The notes beneath the pieces are model-generated. The model saw only the letters and a program-made list of their open reading frames with translations. It did no database searches and was not told where the DNA came from. A program made the position numbers and the translations under genes. This document shows, one piece after another, positions 51,581 to 61,064 of a DNA stretch of 64,000 bases (within the stretch, counting starts at the first letter, position 1; each line of letters starts with the position of its first letter). The DNA comes from an uncultured Lachnospiraceae bacterium (GTDB lineage Bacteria; Bacillota; Clostridia; Lachnospirales; Lachnospiraceae): NCBI GenBank assembly GCA_900317555.1, contig ONHF01000003.1, forward strand, positions 82,329 through 146,328, read 5' to 3'.

Positions 51581-52606
51581 TCAGTACAGACTTCCGGAGT
51601 TCACTACCGGCTGCGCGTCATGATTGCCGCACAGTACCACAAGGAGATTGGAAACCATCGCGGCCTTTCTCTCTTCGTCGAGATCCACCACACCGTTTTC
51701 CTTCAGACGTTCGAGAGCCATTTCAACCATGCCGACCGCGCCGTCGACAATCATCTTGCGCGCGTCAATGACCGCGGACGCCTGCTGCCTCTGCAGCATG
51801 ACCGAAGCGATTTCGGGAGCATAAGCAAGATATGTGATTCTGGCTTCCAGTATTTCCAGTCCGGCGTTCTCAACCTTCTGCTGGATCATACTCCGGATTC
51901 TCTCCGCGACGACTGTCGTGGAACCGCGCAGGCTTCCGTCGTCCGCTTTCCCGTCCCCTGTCGTGTCGATTCCCGGCGCTATATCGTATGGGTAGATCTT
52001 GACGATGTCTCTGACAGCGGTGTCAACCTGCAACGAAAGGTATTCCTTGTAGTTATCTACATTGAATACCGCTTTCGCGGTGTCGTCAACCTTCCACATG
52101 ACCGCGACGCCGATTTCCACCGGATTACCCAGAACATCGTTGACTTTCTGCCGCGCATTGTTGAGCGTCATGACCTTGAGCGAGATCTTCTTATTAACGT
52201 ACGACCCGCTCACCTTCTCCGCGTTTCCGGCAATCAGAATTTTCTTTCCGATACCCTCATCCCCGACATCGCCGCTCTGACCAAGCCGCGTCGCGGCTGC
52301 CGGATTCACCGCCGTGCAGAACGGATTGACATAATAGAATCCTTCTCCCTTGAGTGTCCCGACATAATTACCGAACAGCGTAAGGACGAGCGCTTCATTC
52401 GGCTTCAATACCTTAAGGCCGAGAAACGGAAACCAGCCCGCGCACATCCAGATGAATCCGGGCAAAAACAAAGACAGCCTCGGTTCATCCGTGCTTCCCA
52501 GCCGGATTCCCTGCACAAACAATACAATAGCAAACACGTACAACCCGATCAGCAGGACAAGAAACAGCATACCGTTTTTCCGAGCAGATAAAATTTTTTC
52601 GTTCAT
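51581..52606 (-). CDS. SPFH/Band 7 membrane protein
   Basis: A 341-residue stomatin/prohibitin-type scaffold. Two hydrophobic helices (about 14-35 and 48-70) lead into an SPFH domain with the typical L-K-P-N-E-A-L-V-L-T-L-F-G-N-Y-V-G-T and A-R-I-T-Y-L-A-Y-A-P-E-I-A segments, and a coiled helical end. It may organise membrane microdomains or associate with a protease. Start ATG at 52606 with AAAGGATG. In Lachnospiraceae this gene is commonly followed by an Arc-type protein, as here. Confidence 0.85.
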   Translation of the reverse strand: MNEKILSARKNGMLFLVLLIGLYVFAIVLFVQGIRLGSTDEPRLSLFLPGFIWMCAGWFPFLGLKVLKPNEALVLTLFGNYVGTLKGEGFYYVNPFCTAVNPAAATRLGQSGDVGDEGIGKKILIAGNAEKVSGSYVNKKISLKVMTLNNARQKVNDVLGNPVEIGVAVMWKVDDTAKAVFNVDNYKEYLSLQVDTAVRDIVKIYPYDIAPGIDTTGDGKADDGSLRGSTTVVAERIRSMIQQKVENAGLEILEARITYLAYAPEIASVMLQRQQASAVIDARKMIVDGAVGMVEMALERLKENGVVDLDEERKAAMVSNLLVVLCGNHDAQPVVNSGSLY

Positions 52607-52685
52607 GGTGACATCCTTTCCGGCCTGCCTTTGGCAGAGCCAATCGCGGATTAATTTGACGGCCTGCTTTTGGCTGGCTGTCACT

Positions 52686-52715
52686 ATTATGTTTTGATAT
52701 CATTATGATATCAAA
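52686..52715 (-). promoter_or_regulatory. Promoter with operator palindrome for the SPFH-RHH operon
   Basis: On the minus strand a -35 TTGATA (52709-52714) and a -10 CATAAT (52686-52691) are spaced by 17 bases. A perfect 10-bp palindrome, TTTGATATCA on each side of TTA (52693-52715), covers the -35 and spacer, an ideal repressor site. The RHH protein of the same operon is the natural candidate. Confidence 0.72.
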
Positions 52716-52805
52716 TTTTATCTCGTCTGTAAACCACTTTCCATTAAAAACCCGTTCCCGCTCCGGAGTCTTCTCCAAAGAGGGAACGGGTTTATGCCGT
52801 CTTTT

Positions 52806-53549
52806 TTATTTGTTGGCGGAAGCTTTCAGAAATGCCGCCGTCCGTTCGCTCGCAGGATGCAGGAACAGCTCTTCCGGCGTTCCTTCCTCCTCAATGCGCC
52901 CCTGATCCATGAAAACAACCCGGTCCGCAACATCCCTCGCGAAATTCATCTCGTGCGTGACGATAATCATCGTAAGCCCTTCCTGCGCGAGCTTTTTCAT
53001 GACATTCAGCACTTCTCCGACCATCTCCGGATCCAGCGCCGATGTCGGCTCGTCGAACAGCATGAGCTTCGGGTCCATGCAGAGGGCGCGCGCAATCGCG
53101 ACACGCTGTTTCTGGCCGCCGGAGATCGTTCTTACATCCGCATCGGCGAAGTTCTCCATGCCAACCTCGCGCAGATGCTTCATAGCTGTTTCCTGTGCCT
53201 CTTTCTTCGATCTGCCAAGCACCTTGATCTGCGGCGTCACGCAGTTTTTCAAAACGTTCATGTTGTTGAACAGATTGAACTGCTGGAAACACATGCCTAC
53301 CTTCGCCCGGTACGCGTTGACGTTTTTCGTATGGAGAATGTCTTCCCCGAACACCTTGATCGTGCCGCTGTCCGCGTGCTCGAGCAGGTTGATGCAGCGA
53401 AGGAGCGTCGATTTTCCGGAGCCGGAACGGCCGATCAGACAGACGACCTCTCCCTCCGAAACCGAAAAGTCTACACCCTTCAGCACTTCCAGCGGGCCGA
53501 AGCTCTTATGAATGTCCTTGATTTCCACGAGCGTATTTGTTTTGGCCAT
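52806..53549 (-). CDS. Amino acid ABC transporter ATPase (lysine-type by riboswitch)
   Basis: A 247-residue GlnQ/HisP-type ATPase with Walker [10 protein letters not shown], signature [11 protein letters not shown] and Walker [14 protein letters not shown]. Third gene of a binding protein-permease-ATPase operon that starts with a lysine riboswitch (55451-55600), so lysine is the likely cargo. It lies 14 bp after the permease. Confidence 0.92.
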   Translation of the reverse strand: MAKTNTLVEIKDIHKSFGPLEVLKGVDFSVSEGEVVCLIGRSGSGKSTLLRCINLLEHADSGTIKVFGEDILHTKNVNAYRAKVGMCFQQFNLFNNMNVLKNCVTPQIKVLGRSKKEAQETAMKHLREVGMENFADADVRTISGGQKQRVAIARALCMDPKLMLFDEPTSALDPEMVGEVLNVMKKLAQEGLTMIIVTHEMNFARDVADRVVFMDQGRIEEEGTPEELFLHPASERTAAFLKASANK

Positions 53550-53563
53550 CGTATGCTCCTCCT

Positions 53564-54325
53564 TTACTTCACTCTTTTGATGAGCGGCGCGTTCGAAGGA
53601 TCCGTATCGCTCATCGGCAGGCTCAGAGAAGCCTTCGACCGGTTCATTCGTTTTTCAATCACGTTCAAAACAACGCTCGCCACCGACGTCATCAGAAGAT
53701 AAATCATCGCTTCGAGGAAGTACGTCTCGGTGAAATGGTACGTGGAGCCCGCGATGCTCTTTGCCTGAAACATCAGTTCCGTAATGGAAATGATCATCAG
53801 CACGGAGGAGTCCTTGATATTGACGATCAGCTCGTTCCCGATTGCAGGAAACGCGTTGCGGATCGCCTGTGGAAGGACAACCGTCATCATTGTCTGCGCA
53901 TTGGACATGCCGAGTGATCTGGAGGCTTCGGTCTGCCCGGGGTCGACTGCCTGAATGCCCGAGCGGATAATTTCCGCCATGTAAGCGCCAGTATTGATGC
54001 TGATGACAACAATTGCGGCGGTCAGTGTATCCCAGTGAATCACGTTGAGCAGCGCGTAGTAAATGAAAACCGCCTGCACCATCATCGGCGTTCCGCGGAA
54101 TACCGTGATATAGATATTCGCGATTACATCAAAAAGCTTCTTCCAGAAGCGCGCACCTGCGCCTGCCGTGAAATCCAGTTTCACAGCGCGGAAGCCGCCG
54201 ACGATCAGGCCGAGAACCAGGCCGAAAGCGGTGCCGGTCAGAGCGACGAGGAGCGATGTCCGTACGCCGATTAAAAGGCTCGAGCCGTATCTGGTCAGAA
54301 TTTCAATACAGTTGGCAATAAACAT
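53564..54325 (-). CDS. Amino acid ABC transporter permease
   Basis: A 253-residue polar amino acid permease of the HisM/GlnP family: about five helices, the [14 protein letters not shown]-x-x-V-V-L-P-Q-A coupling loop, and the family signature Y-F-R-G-T-P-type segment here as [10 protein letters not shown]. It lies 30 bp after the binding protein gene. Specificity likely lysine or a basic amino acid. Confidence 0.91.
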   Translation of the reverse strand: MFIANCIEILTRYGSSLLIGVRTSLLVALTGTAFGLVLGLIVGGFRAVKLDFTAGAGARFWKKLFDVIANIYITVFRGTPMMVQAVFIYYALLNVIHWDTLTAAIVVISINTGAYMAEIIRSGIQAVDPGQTEASRSLGMSNAQTMMTVVLPQAIRNAFPAIGNELIVNIKDSSVLMIISITELMFQAKSIAGSTYHFTETYFLEAMIYLLMTSVASVVLNVIEKRMNRSKASLSLPMSDTDPSNAPLIKRVK

Positions 54326-54355
54326 GGTGAATCATCCTTTGACTTATGCGTTCCA

Positions 54356-55279
54356 TCAGTTGTTGGCAGGCTGTCTTTCAACAGCTGCTTCCATCAACTG
54401 GTTGCGCTCGTCCGTAGAAATCGCGGCAAGGCCCTTTTCCAGCTGATCTTTCAGCGCGGTGTCGTCCTTGCGGACCGCGATCGAAACGGAAGTATCCGCG
54501 TCAAATCCCTTTCCTTCATCAAAACGGACGATAGCAAGGTCAGGATTGGCAGCGACAACACCGTTCGCGACAGGAAGTTCGGATACAACGCCGTCAACAG
54601 CGCCGGACTGCAGTGCCTGAATAGCTGCCGGGAAAGTTTCTGCCGCGGGCTGATGCTTGACGCCCTTGATCTGATCGATGACCGTATCATAGATTGTGTT
54701 CATCTGACCCTGTACGGTAGCGCCGGAAAAATCCTGAATGTCCTTCGCGGAAGCGTACTTTCCATCCTTCTTGACAATGACGACTTCTTCCGATGTGTAA
54801 TATGGCGAGGTGAAGCTGACTTCCTTCTCACGATCGGGCGTATCGGTCATGCCGGCGATAATGGCATCAATCTGATTATTCTGCAGGGAAAGGATCAGGT
54901 TGTCCCAGTCCAGCTTGACAATCTGTACCTGCATGCCGGCTGCTTCTGCAAGTTTGGACGCGATGACAACATCATACCCGTCCGCGTAGTCCGAGCCGGA
55001 CAGTGGCTGCGTAAACTCTCCCTTCGTTGTCGTCGTCCAGTTGAACGGCGCGTAGTTGCATTCCATGCCGACGCGGAGAACGCCGTTTCCGCCGGCCGCC
55101 TGATCCGCTGTGGCAGCGGCGGCTGCTTCTGTTCCCGCCGGAGCTGCCGCCCCGGTTTCTGCTGCGGCTGCCGTCTTATCTGCCGAATCCTTACTGCCGC
55201 AGCCTGCAAGCACCGCCGCACACATTGCCACAGCCGCGGCTAATGCGATCATTTTTCCTGCTGCCATCTGTTTTCTCAT
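54356..55279 (-). CDS. Amino acid binding lipoprotein (lysine-type by riboswitch)
   Basis: A 307-residue extracellular binding protein: signal with lipobox (A-V-L-A-G-C-G), an Ala-rich linker, then the SBP_bac_3 domain with V-G-M-E-C-N-Y-A-P-F-N-W and D-G-Y-D-V-V-I-A-S-K-L-A. It ends with A-V-E-R-Q-P-A-N-N. The start at 55279 has AGGAGG. Its leader carries a lysine riboswitch with a terminator (55392-55419), so this transporter should be switched off by lysine. A signal from the leader, rather than the binding pocket, is the basis for the specificity. Confidence 0.92.
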   Translation of the reverse strand: MRKQMAAGKMIALAAAVAMCAAVLAGCGSKDSADKTAAAAETGAAAPAGTEAAAAATADQAAGGNGVLRVGMECNYAPFNWTTTTKGEFTQPLSGSDYADGYDVVIASKLAEAAGMQVQIVKLDWDNLILSLQNNQIDAIIAGMTDTPDREKEVSFTSPYYTSEEVVIVKKDGKYASAKDIQDFSGATVQGQMNTIYDTVIDQIKGVKHQPAAETFPAAIQALQSGAVDGVVSELPVANGVVAANPDLAIVRFDEGKGFDADTSVSIAVRKDDTALKDQLEKGLAAISTDERNQLMEAAVERQPANN

Positions 55280-55384
55280 AATAATTGTCCTCCTCTGACC
55301 GTCAGGCGATACACATTCGAGTGCCTGTCGGAAACGCAGCGGGTACTGCGCCTTCATAATCAGAAGGAGGCGCGGACCAGAGAA

Positions 55385-55419
55385 AAGAAAAACCGTATGT
55401 GCTATTCAACACATACGGT
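55385..55419 (-). terminator. Riboswitch expression-platform terminator
   Basis: ACCGTATGTG (55392-55401) and CACATACGGT (55410-55419) form a perfect 10-bp stem with an 8-base loop; on the minus strand it is followed by TTTTCTTTTC. It lies between the lysine aptamer and the start codon, 113 bases from the ATG. Confidence 0.88.
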
Positions 55420-55450
55420 CCTGTCAGATCTCATGTAAAATAGCGCCTCT

Positions 55451-55600
55451 TCAATAACGAAGGAGTGATACAGATTTTATCTGCATCCCCACGGCTGCGC
55501 CTGCCGGCACAAACCGTTCGGCGGTGATTGCCTTTCTCCCCGTTCCCAGCCTGCCGGCTCCCGGGGGTACTTATCTGCACCGCTACCTCTATATTTGTTT
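55451..55600 (-). ncRNA. Lysine riboswitch (L box)
   Basis: The minus-strand leader shows the conserved lysine-aptamer order: AGAGG near 55590, AAGTAC, then GGGGAGAAAGGCAA, CACCGCCGAACGG (the CGCCGAA core), GGCAGGC, the hairpin GATGCAGAT-AAA-ATCTGTATC and ATCACTCC. The order and core agree with lysine aptamers such as those of Thermotoga maritima asd and Bacillus subtilis lysC. The start is placed at the expected transcription start; the 3' limit is approximate. Binding of lysine should favour the terminator that follows, shutting off the transporter. Confidence 0.83.
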
Positions 55601-55605
55601 TGTAT

Positions 55606-55635
55606 ACTATAATACGCGGCGATACGGGGTGTCAA
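55606..55635 (-). promoter_or_regulatory. Promoter of the lysine-riboswitch operon
   Basis: On the minus strand TTGACA (55630-55635), an 18-base spacer and TATAGT (55606-55611). Transcription should begin near 55600, directly at the riboswitch. Confidence 0.8.
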
Positions 55636-55654
55636 TGGTTTTTGCGGAAAGCGC

Positions 55655-56230
55655 TCATGCCTTCCAGCATGGCGGAAGCTCTTTTCCCTCCGCCCGCACC
55701 GGCTCCGGCCAGACGGCTCCGCCGGTATCTACCCTGCAGCTGCGGATCCTCTGCGGTTCCACAGGCCGATTGATCTCAACGCCCGTAATCGGAAAATCCG
55801 TCACCGGGACTGTTTTCACCTTCTCTATGCGCCGCAGCTCTTCCATCCCTTCCAGCACTTTGCCGAGAACCGGATACACGCCCTTGAATTCCGGACAGGC
55901 ACGCAGTGGGAAGAAGACTTCGCAGCCCGCAAGGCCGAGATCTCCATAGCCTCCCATGCACATGGTTCCGGCATCCGGCGATAAAGGCTCTATTTCCGGA
56001 TGCAGATCATATTCCTTCGGAAGCAGGTACATGGCATCTTTCCTGTGAAATGCGCTGTAGCTCAGATCAATCCAGCTGCCCGGCACAATCCGCTCAATCG
56101 CATGGCCGTCATAGACGCCCCGGCGCGCCGCGCAGATAAACGAGCTGACCGCGTTCGGCGCCGATTCCGGCATCAAAAGGACGCGAATCACCGCGCCGTT
56201 TTCCATTGTAAATACCGCTTCCGGCCGCAT
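55655..56230 (-). CDS. Cyclophilin-type peptidyl-prolyl isomerase-like protein
   Basis: A 191-residue divergent cyclophilin-like protein. The N-terminal half shows the fold (N-G-A-V-I-R-V-L-L-M-P-E-S-A-P-N-A-V-S-S-F and Y-D-G-H-A-I-E-R-I-V-P), followed by G-D-L-G-L-A-G-C-E-V-F-F-P and V-L-G-K-V-L-E-G-M-E. It lacks several residues of the classical isomerase active site (the F-H-R-V-I motif is I-E-R-I-V), so activity is uncertain. The start at 56230 has GGAGG. It lies 11 bp after the oppC gene and may belong to the peptide-transport operon. Confidence 0.75.
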   Translation of the reverse strand: MRPEAVFTMENGAVIRVLLMPESAPNAVSSFICAARRGVYDGHAIERIVPGSWIDLSYSAFHRKDAMYLLPKEYDLHPEIEPLSPDAGTMCMGGYGDLGLAGCEVFFPLRACPEFKGVYPVLGKVLEGMEELRRIEKVKTVPVTDFPITGVEINRPVEPQRIRSCRVDTGGAVWPEPVRAEGKELPPCWKA

Positions 56231-56240
56231 CTGCCGCCTC

Positions 56241-57077
56241 CTACATCTGTTTGCGCAGCTTCGGGTCCAGAATATCACGCAGACCGTCGCCGATAAAGTT
56301 CGCGCCAACCGCCATCGTAAAGATTGCGAGTCCCGGGAACCCTGCCACCCAGAATTTGTTGAAATAACTGACTCCGTCCGAAACCATCATGCCCCATTCC
56401 GGCGTCGGCGGCGCGGAGCCAAGGCCGAGGAAACTGAGCGTGGAAAACATCAGGATCTGGTTCCCGAGGTCCGTCGTTGCCATGACAATGATCGAGCTGA
56501 TGCTGTTCGGGAAGATTTCATGCAGGAGAATGCGCATCCTCGAAGCGCCCAGCGCTTCGGCCGCCTCGATGTACTGATTCTCCTTGACCGTCAGCACAAC
56601 GCTGCGCATCAGTCTCGCATAGGACGGCCACGCAACGATAATCAGCGCAAACATGGTATTGAACAGATTTGAACCGAGTGCCGCGTTGATGCACATCGCG
56701 AGGATGAGCGATGGAAACGACAGAATCATTTCGGAAATCCGCATCATGACATTGTCGATAGCGCCGCCGATATAACCCGCGGCTGCGCCGTAAACCGAAC
56801 CGATTGCCATTGCGATCAGCACCGTCAGAATGCCCGCCATTAAAGAATAGCGTCCGCCGTAGATCACGCGGCTGAAAATATCCCGGCCGAAATTGTCCGT
56901 GCCGAACAAATGCGCTGCCGACGGCGCCTGCAGCTTCACCGACAGATTCTGCGCAATCGGATCATAAGGAGCGATTATATGCGCGAAAACAGCCATCACC
57001 ACCCAGAACAGACAGATCACGCAGCCGGCGGTGAAGAGGTAGTTTCCGCGAAACAGATTTTTCAAGCCTTTCTGCAT
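56241..57077 (-). CDS. Oligo/dipeptide ABC transporter permease (OppC/DppC)
   Basis: A 278-residue permease with about six helices, the DppC/OppC N-terminal H-I-I-A-P-Y-D-P-I-A-Q-N segment and the coupling loop Y-I-E-A-A-E-A-L-G-A-S-R-M-R-I. Last permease of the peptide operon in order ATPase, ATPase, binding protein, permease, permease. Dipeptide or nickel specificity cannot be decided. Confidence 0.9.
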   Translation of the reverse strand: MQKGLKNLFRGNYLFTAGCVICLFWVVMAVFAHIIAPYDPIAQNLSVKLQAPSAAHLFGTDNFGRDIFSRVIYGGRYSLMAGILTVLIAMAIGSVYGAAAGYIGGAIDNVMMRISEMILSFPSLILAMCINAALGSNLFNTMFALIIVAWPSYARLMRSVVLTVKENQYIEAAEALGASRMRILLHEIFPNSISSIIVMATTDLGNQILMFSTLSFLGLGSAPPTPEWGMMVSDGVSYFNKFWVAGFPGLAIFTMAVGANFIGDGLRDILDPKLRKQM

Positions 57078-57088
57078 ACTCTCCTCCT

Positions 57089-58108
57089 TCAGCGCCGTCT
57101 GACGCGCGGATCAATCACGCCGTAAAGAATATCCACGATCGTATTGATCACCATATAGTTCAAGGCAATCAGAAGCGATACGCCGATGATGGACGGGTAG
57201 TCCAGTGCTTTGACGGATTCATAAGCGAACTGGCCTACGCCGGGCCAGCTGAAAATCGTCTCGACAAGCACCATGCCGCCCAGCAGATTCCCCAGCCCGA
57301 GGCCGATCACCGTCAGCACCGGAATCATCGCATTTCCAAGCGCGTGATGAAAAACGACCCTCCTTTTCGGAGCGCCTTTGGCTCTTGCCGTACGGATATA
57401 GTCCGTGGACATGACGTCCAGCATATTCGATCTGGTCGTCCTTGTAATCAGGCCCATCGTGAACGCGGCCAGCACGCACCCCGGCAGAATCAGATGCATC
57501 AGGGCATCGCCGAACTTCATGATATTTCCCTGCAGCAGCGCGTCAATCGTGTAAAAGCCGGTTACGGTCGGCGGCGCCGCGTAGAAGCTTGAAAGCCGCC
57601 CCGGGCCAGGCATGGCCCGGAGTTTGTAATAAAATACGAACAAAACAATCAGAGCGAACCAGAACGACGGAATGCTGACGCCGACGACCGAAATCGCGCG
57701 TACAATCTGGTCGATGACACTGTTTCTTCTAAGCGCGGATATGATTCCGAACAATACGCCGAAAACAGCTGCCACCAGAATCGCGAAAATCGCGAGCTCC
57801 ATCGTTGCCGGGTAGCAGCGCTTCAGCTCCTCCAGAACCGGCCGGTTCGTCCGGATCGATGTGCCGAGGTCCAGCCGCAGCAGATTTCTGATGTAATAGA
57901 AATACTGCACGATCACCGGCTTATCGAGTCCGTACCGCACCTTATACGCTTCCACGATCTTCGGATCGCTCAGAGAGCGCTGACTCAGATTGGCTGTCAC
58001 AGGATCTCCCGGCACCAGCTTAGTCAGTATGAAAACAATGGTCGCCACACCGATCAGCATGATCAGCAGTGTAACCAGGCGTTTGCCGATGAATTTGAGC
58101 CGTTCCAT
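57089..58108 (-). CDS. Oligo/dipeptide ABC transporter permease (OppB/DppB)
   Basis: A 339-residue permease with the DppB pattern: F-I-G-K-R-L-V-T-L-L at the N terminus, L-V-P-G-D-P-V, A-R-A-K-G-A-P-K-R-R-V in the coupling loop, and a C-terminal D-P-R-V-R-R-R. The start at 58108 (MERLKF) has AGGAC upstream. It is 11 bp before oppC. Confidence 0.9.
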   Translation of the reverse strand: MERLKFIGKRLVTLLIMLIGVATIVFILTKLVPGDPVTANLSQRSLSDPKIVEAYKVRYGLDKPVIVQYFYYIRNLLRLDLGTSIRTNRPVLEELKRCYPATMELAIFAILVAAVFGVLFGIISALRRNSVIDQIVRAISVVGVSIPSFWFALIVLFVFYYKLRAMPGPGRLSSFYAAPPTVTGFYTIDALLQGNIMKFGDALMHLILPGCVLAAFTMGLITRTTRSNMLDVMSTDYIRTARAKGAPKRRVVFHHALGNAMIPVLTVIGLGLGNLLGGMVLVETIFSWPGVGQFAYESVKALDYPSIIGVSLLIALNYMVINTIVDILYGVIDPRVRRR

Positions 58109-58225
58109 TCGTCCTGCCTTTCCTGACCTGCGCCTGCCCGCGCATGCACGCCCGCCGGACCCGCGCACCGTACGCTCCCGGCGCAGGTCTGCGCGGCTTC
58201 TTTTCCCATGCGCTTTCGCGCAGTC

Positions 58226-59899
58226 TTACTTCACGTTTACTTCCGTCAGATCCAGACGGATATCATCGCGGAACTGTACGCCGCTCAGACGGTTTCTGTA
58301 GCCGATGTGGCACGGCGCCTGCGCGATGAAAATAAACGGAGAATCCGCGTCCATCTGCTCCTGCGCTTTCTTTAAAAGCTCCGCTCTCGTGTCGTCATCG
58401 GTCGCGGCAAGGATCTGATTGTAAAGATCCTTGTAGACGCTGTCGTCTTTCCACGAAGCACGAAGGCCTACAGTCTGCCCCGGCAGGAACGCGAGCTGCA
58501 CGTTCGGATCATTGTAATCAATGCCCCAGTACATGACAGTGAAGCCGAGCTTGCCTTCTCTGTACGCGTCGCCGTATCCGCCGGACCAGTTCTGCTGCAC
58601 GATATTGACATTGATGCCGACTTTCGCGAGATCTTCCTTGACCTTCTGGGCAAGGTCAAGAAGTGGAACACCTTCCATATCCAGATCGCAGACTGTCAGA
58701 TCCACATCAAACCCGTCCGGGTAACCGGCTTCTGCAAGAAGCTTTTTCGCCTTCTCTATGTCGGTAGCCGTATCCGCGTCCAGCTGCCCCTCGCTTCCAA
58801 GAAAACCGTCCTGAATGAACGACTTCGGCGTTACAGTACCTACACCGGTTACGTTCTGGATGCCTTTATAATCCACGGCGTAACGGATTGCCTGCTGCAC
58901 TTTGCTGTCGGATACCGGCCCTCCGATCGACTCGTCCTCATTCATCATGAGGAACGCCACTGTTTTGGTTGCCGTATTGCTTGTCGTCACATCCGCGTTG
59001 CCCGAAAGCTCGGAAATCGTATCGTCGTTCAGGTTCATCGCGATATCGACATCACCTGTGGAAAGGCCCATCATCTGCGCGTTCGAATCATCCGTAAGCT
59101 TGATGACGACGCGGTCGATATTGTTGGCTTTTCCCCAGTAGTTCGGGTTCTTAACCAAATCGATCTCTTCGTCCGGCGTATAGCTTTCCAGCGTGTACAA
59201 GCCGGAGCCGGCGCTTGCCGTGTTGAGATAGTTCTGCGCTTTGTCCGCCGCAGCCGCATCTTCCGCGTCCGTACCACCCTGTTCCTTTACAACCTTGCTG
59301 TCCAGAATCGAGCAGGCCGAATAGCAGAGCTTGCTCAAAATCGCGGAGTCCGGCGTTTTCTGGTGAATCACGACCGTGTCGTCATCCGGGCAGTCAATGC
59401 TGTCGATATTGTCCACAATGAAGGACGGATTTCCTTTCAGGTTCTTGCAGCGAAGCAGGGAAAAGGCGACATCCGCGCTTGTAACGTCATTGCCGCTCGC
59501 GAACTTCGCGTCCTTGTTCAGCTTGATCGTCAGATCCTTCGCATCGTCCGAGAAGGAATAACTCTCGGCAAGGAGCGGTGAAGGAGAGTCTTCGCCGGTC
59601 TTGATCTTGAACAGCGTTTCATAGCACGCATTGATGACAAGCGGCGGATTCTGCTCATAGACATAGCTCGGATCGAGCGTGGAAAAACCGGAACCCATGT
59701 TGATCACGATCTGGTTTCCGCTTCCCGCGGCGGGAGTGCTGCTCTCTCCCGTACCCGCGGATTCCGATCCGCCCGCCTGCGCTTCGGCGCTTGTCTTGCC
59801 GGCGCCGGCGTCCGCGTACTTGCCGTCCGCTGATCCGCAGGCAGCAAGAGCGGCTGCCAGCATGACCGATAGGATGGCTGACATCAGTTTCTTTTTCAT
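58226..59899 (-). CDS. Peptide-binding lipoprotein (OppA/DppA family)
   Basis: A 557-residue extracellular binding protein. Lipobox A-A-L-A-A-C-G, a Gly/Ser/Ala linker, then the SBP_bac_5 fold with F-S-T-L-D-P-S-Y-V-Y-E and A-I-R-Y-A-V-D-Y-K-G-I-Q. The start at 59899 follows AAGGAGGAG. It lies between the ATPase genes and the permeases. Ligand is probably short peptides; nickel or sugar-type ligands are also possible in this family. Confidence 0.9.
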   Translation of the reverse strand: MKKKLMSAILSVMLAAALAACGSADGKYADAGAGKTSAEAQAGGSESAGTGESSTPAAGSGNQIVINMGSGFSTLDPSYVYEQNPPLVINACYETLFKIKTGEDSPSPLLAESYSFSDDAKDLTIKLNKDAKFASGNDVTSADVAFSLLRCKNLKGNPSFIVDNIDSIDCPDDDTVVIHQKTPDSAILSKLCYSACSILDSKVVKEQGGTDAEDAAAADKAQNYLNTASAGSGLYTLESYTPDEEIDLVKNPNYWGKANNIDRVVIKLTDDSNAQMMGLSTGDVDIAMNLNDDTISELSGNADVTTSNTATKTVAFLMMNEDESIGGPVSDSKVQQAIRYAVDYKGIQNVTGVGTVTPKSFIQDGFLGSEGQLDADTATDIEKAKKLLAEAGYPDGFDVDLTVCDLDMEGVPLLDLAQKVKEDLAKVGINVNIVQQNWSGGYGDAYREGKLGFTVMYWGIDYNDPNVQLAFLPGQTVGLRASWKDDSVYKDLYNQILAATDDDTRAELLKKAQEQMDADSPFIFIAQAPCHIGYRNRLSGVQFRDDIRLDLTEVNVK

Positions 59900-60046
59900 A
59901 ACGAACTCCTCCTTCTTTCCGGAGAGCTGCCTCTGCTCTCCATCATTTACCATAACGGCAGGTGGTCTGCCGGTGGTTTCCCTAACCGCAGCGCCGTTTC
60001 TGATATTCTCCCGTAACTCGGGGCGGCGCCGTGCGCTTTGTTTTCC

Positions 60047-61045
60047 TCAAATCTTCTCGTCATAGAGGTGGCAGGCTGCGAAATGATCCGGAAGGATCTC
60101 CCGCATCCCCGGCACTTCCTTCGAACAGATCGGGCAGGCTTTCGGGCAGCGGGTATGGAAATGGCACCCGGTCGGCGGATTCTGCGGGCTCGGCACTTCT
60201 CCCTGCAGAATAATGCGATTTTTCGTTCCCTCTCCTGTCCCCGGAATCGCCGAAAGCAGTGCCTCCGTATACGGATGAAAATGATTCTCGAACAGACTCC
60301 GGTATGGCGCGATCTCGACAATCCGTCCAAGATACATGACCGCGACGCGGTCACTGACCTGATAAATCACGTTCAGATTGTGCGAGATGAAGAAGTAGGT
60401 CAGCCCCATTTCCCCGCGAAGCCGCATCAGAAGATTCAGAACCTGCGCCTGCACCGAAACGTCCAGCGCGGAAACGCACTCGTCGCATACAATAAACTCC
60501 GGATGCAGCGTAAGCGCTCTGGCAATACCGATTCTCTGCTTCTGCCCGCCGGAAAGCTCGTGCGGATATCTGCTCAAATGGTACGGTGCGAGCCCGACCG
60601 CATCAATCAGCTTTCCGATTTCCTCATCAATCTTTTTCCGGTCCCTGATTCCGTGGATCAGATAAGGTTCCGTCAGAATCTCGCGGACCGTCCTCCGCGG
60701 ATTCAGGCAGGCCGACGGGTCCTGAAAGATAATCTGGATCTTTCTGCGCATTTCTTTCATCTGCGGCGCAGACAGCGTGGAAAGGTCCCTGCCGTCCGCA
60801 ATTACCTTGCCGCCGGATAACGGTACGAGTCCGAGGAGCGCTCTGCCTAGCGTGCTCTTTCCGCAGCCGCTTTCTCCGACGACGCCGAAGACTTCGCCGC
60901 GGCGTACCTCCAGACTCACCCCGTCCACCGCCTTCACCGTATCCCTGCTGCCCGGCGCCCGGAATGTTACACGGACATCCTGCGCACGGACGATGGGGTC
61001 CCGTTCTGTATTATTCCCGCTGGATTGCTCTTCGTGTCTTTTCAT
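60047..61045 (-). CDS. Oligopeptide ABC transporter ATPase (OppF/DppF)
   Basis: A 332-residue ATPase. Walker A GESGCGKST, signature ELSGGQKQRIGIARAL and Walker B FIVCDECVSALDVS, with the C-terminal oligopeptide-specific Cys motif C-H-F-H-T-R-C-P-K-A-C, which in this family binds an iron-sulphur cluster or zinc. It is 19 bp after the OppD gene. Confidence 0.92.
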   Translation of the reverse strand: MKRHEEQSSGNNTERDPIVRAQDVRVTFRAPGSRDTVKAVDGVSLEVRRGEVFGVVGESGCGKSTLGRALLGLVPLSGGKVIADGRDLSTLSAPQMKEMRRKIQIIFQDPSACLNPRRTVREILTEPYLIHGIRDRKKIDEEIGKLIDAVGLAPYHLSRYPHELSGGQKQRIGIARALTLHPEFIVCDECVSALDVSVQAQVLNLLMRLRGEMGLTYFFISHNLNVIYQVSDRVAVMYLGRIVEIAPYRSLFENHFHPYTEALLSAIPGTGEGTKNRIILQGEVPSPQNPPTGCHFHTRCPKACPICSKEVPGMREILPDHFAACHLYDEKI

Positions 61046-61064
61046 CTTTTAACCCGTCAAAACA

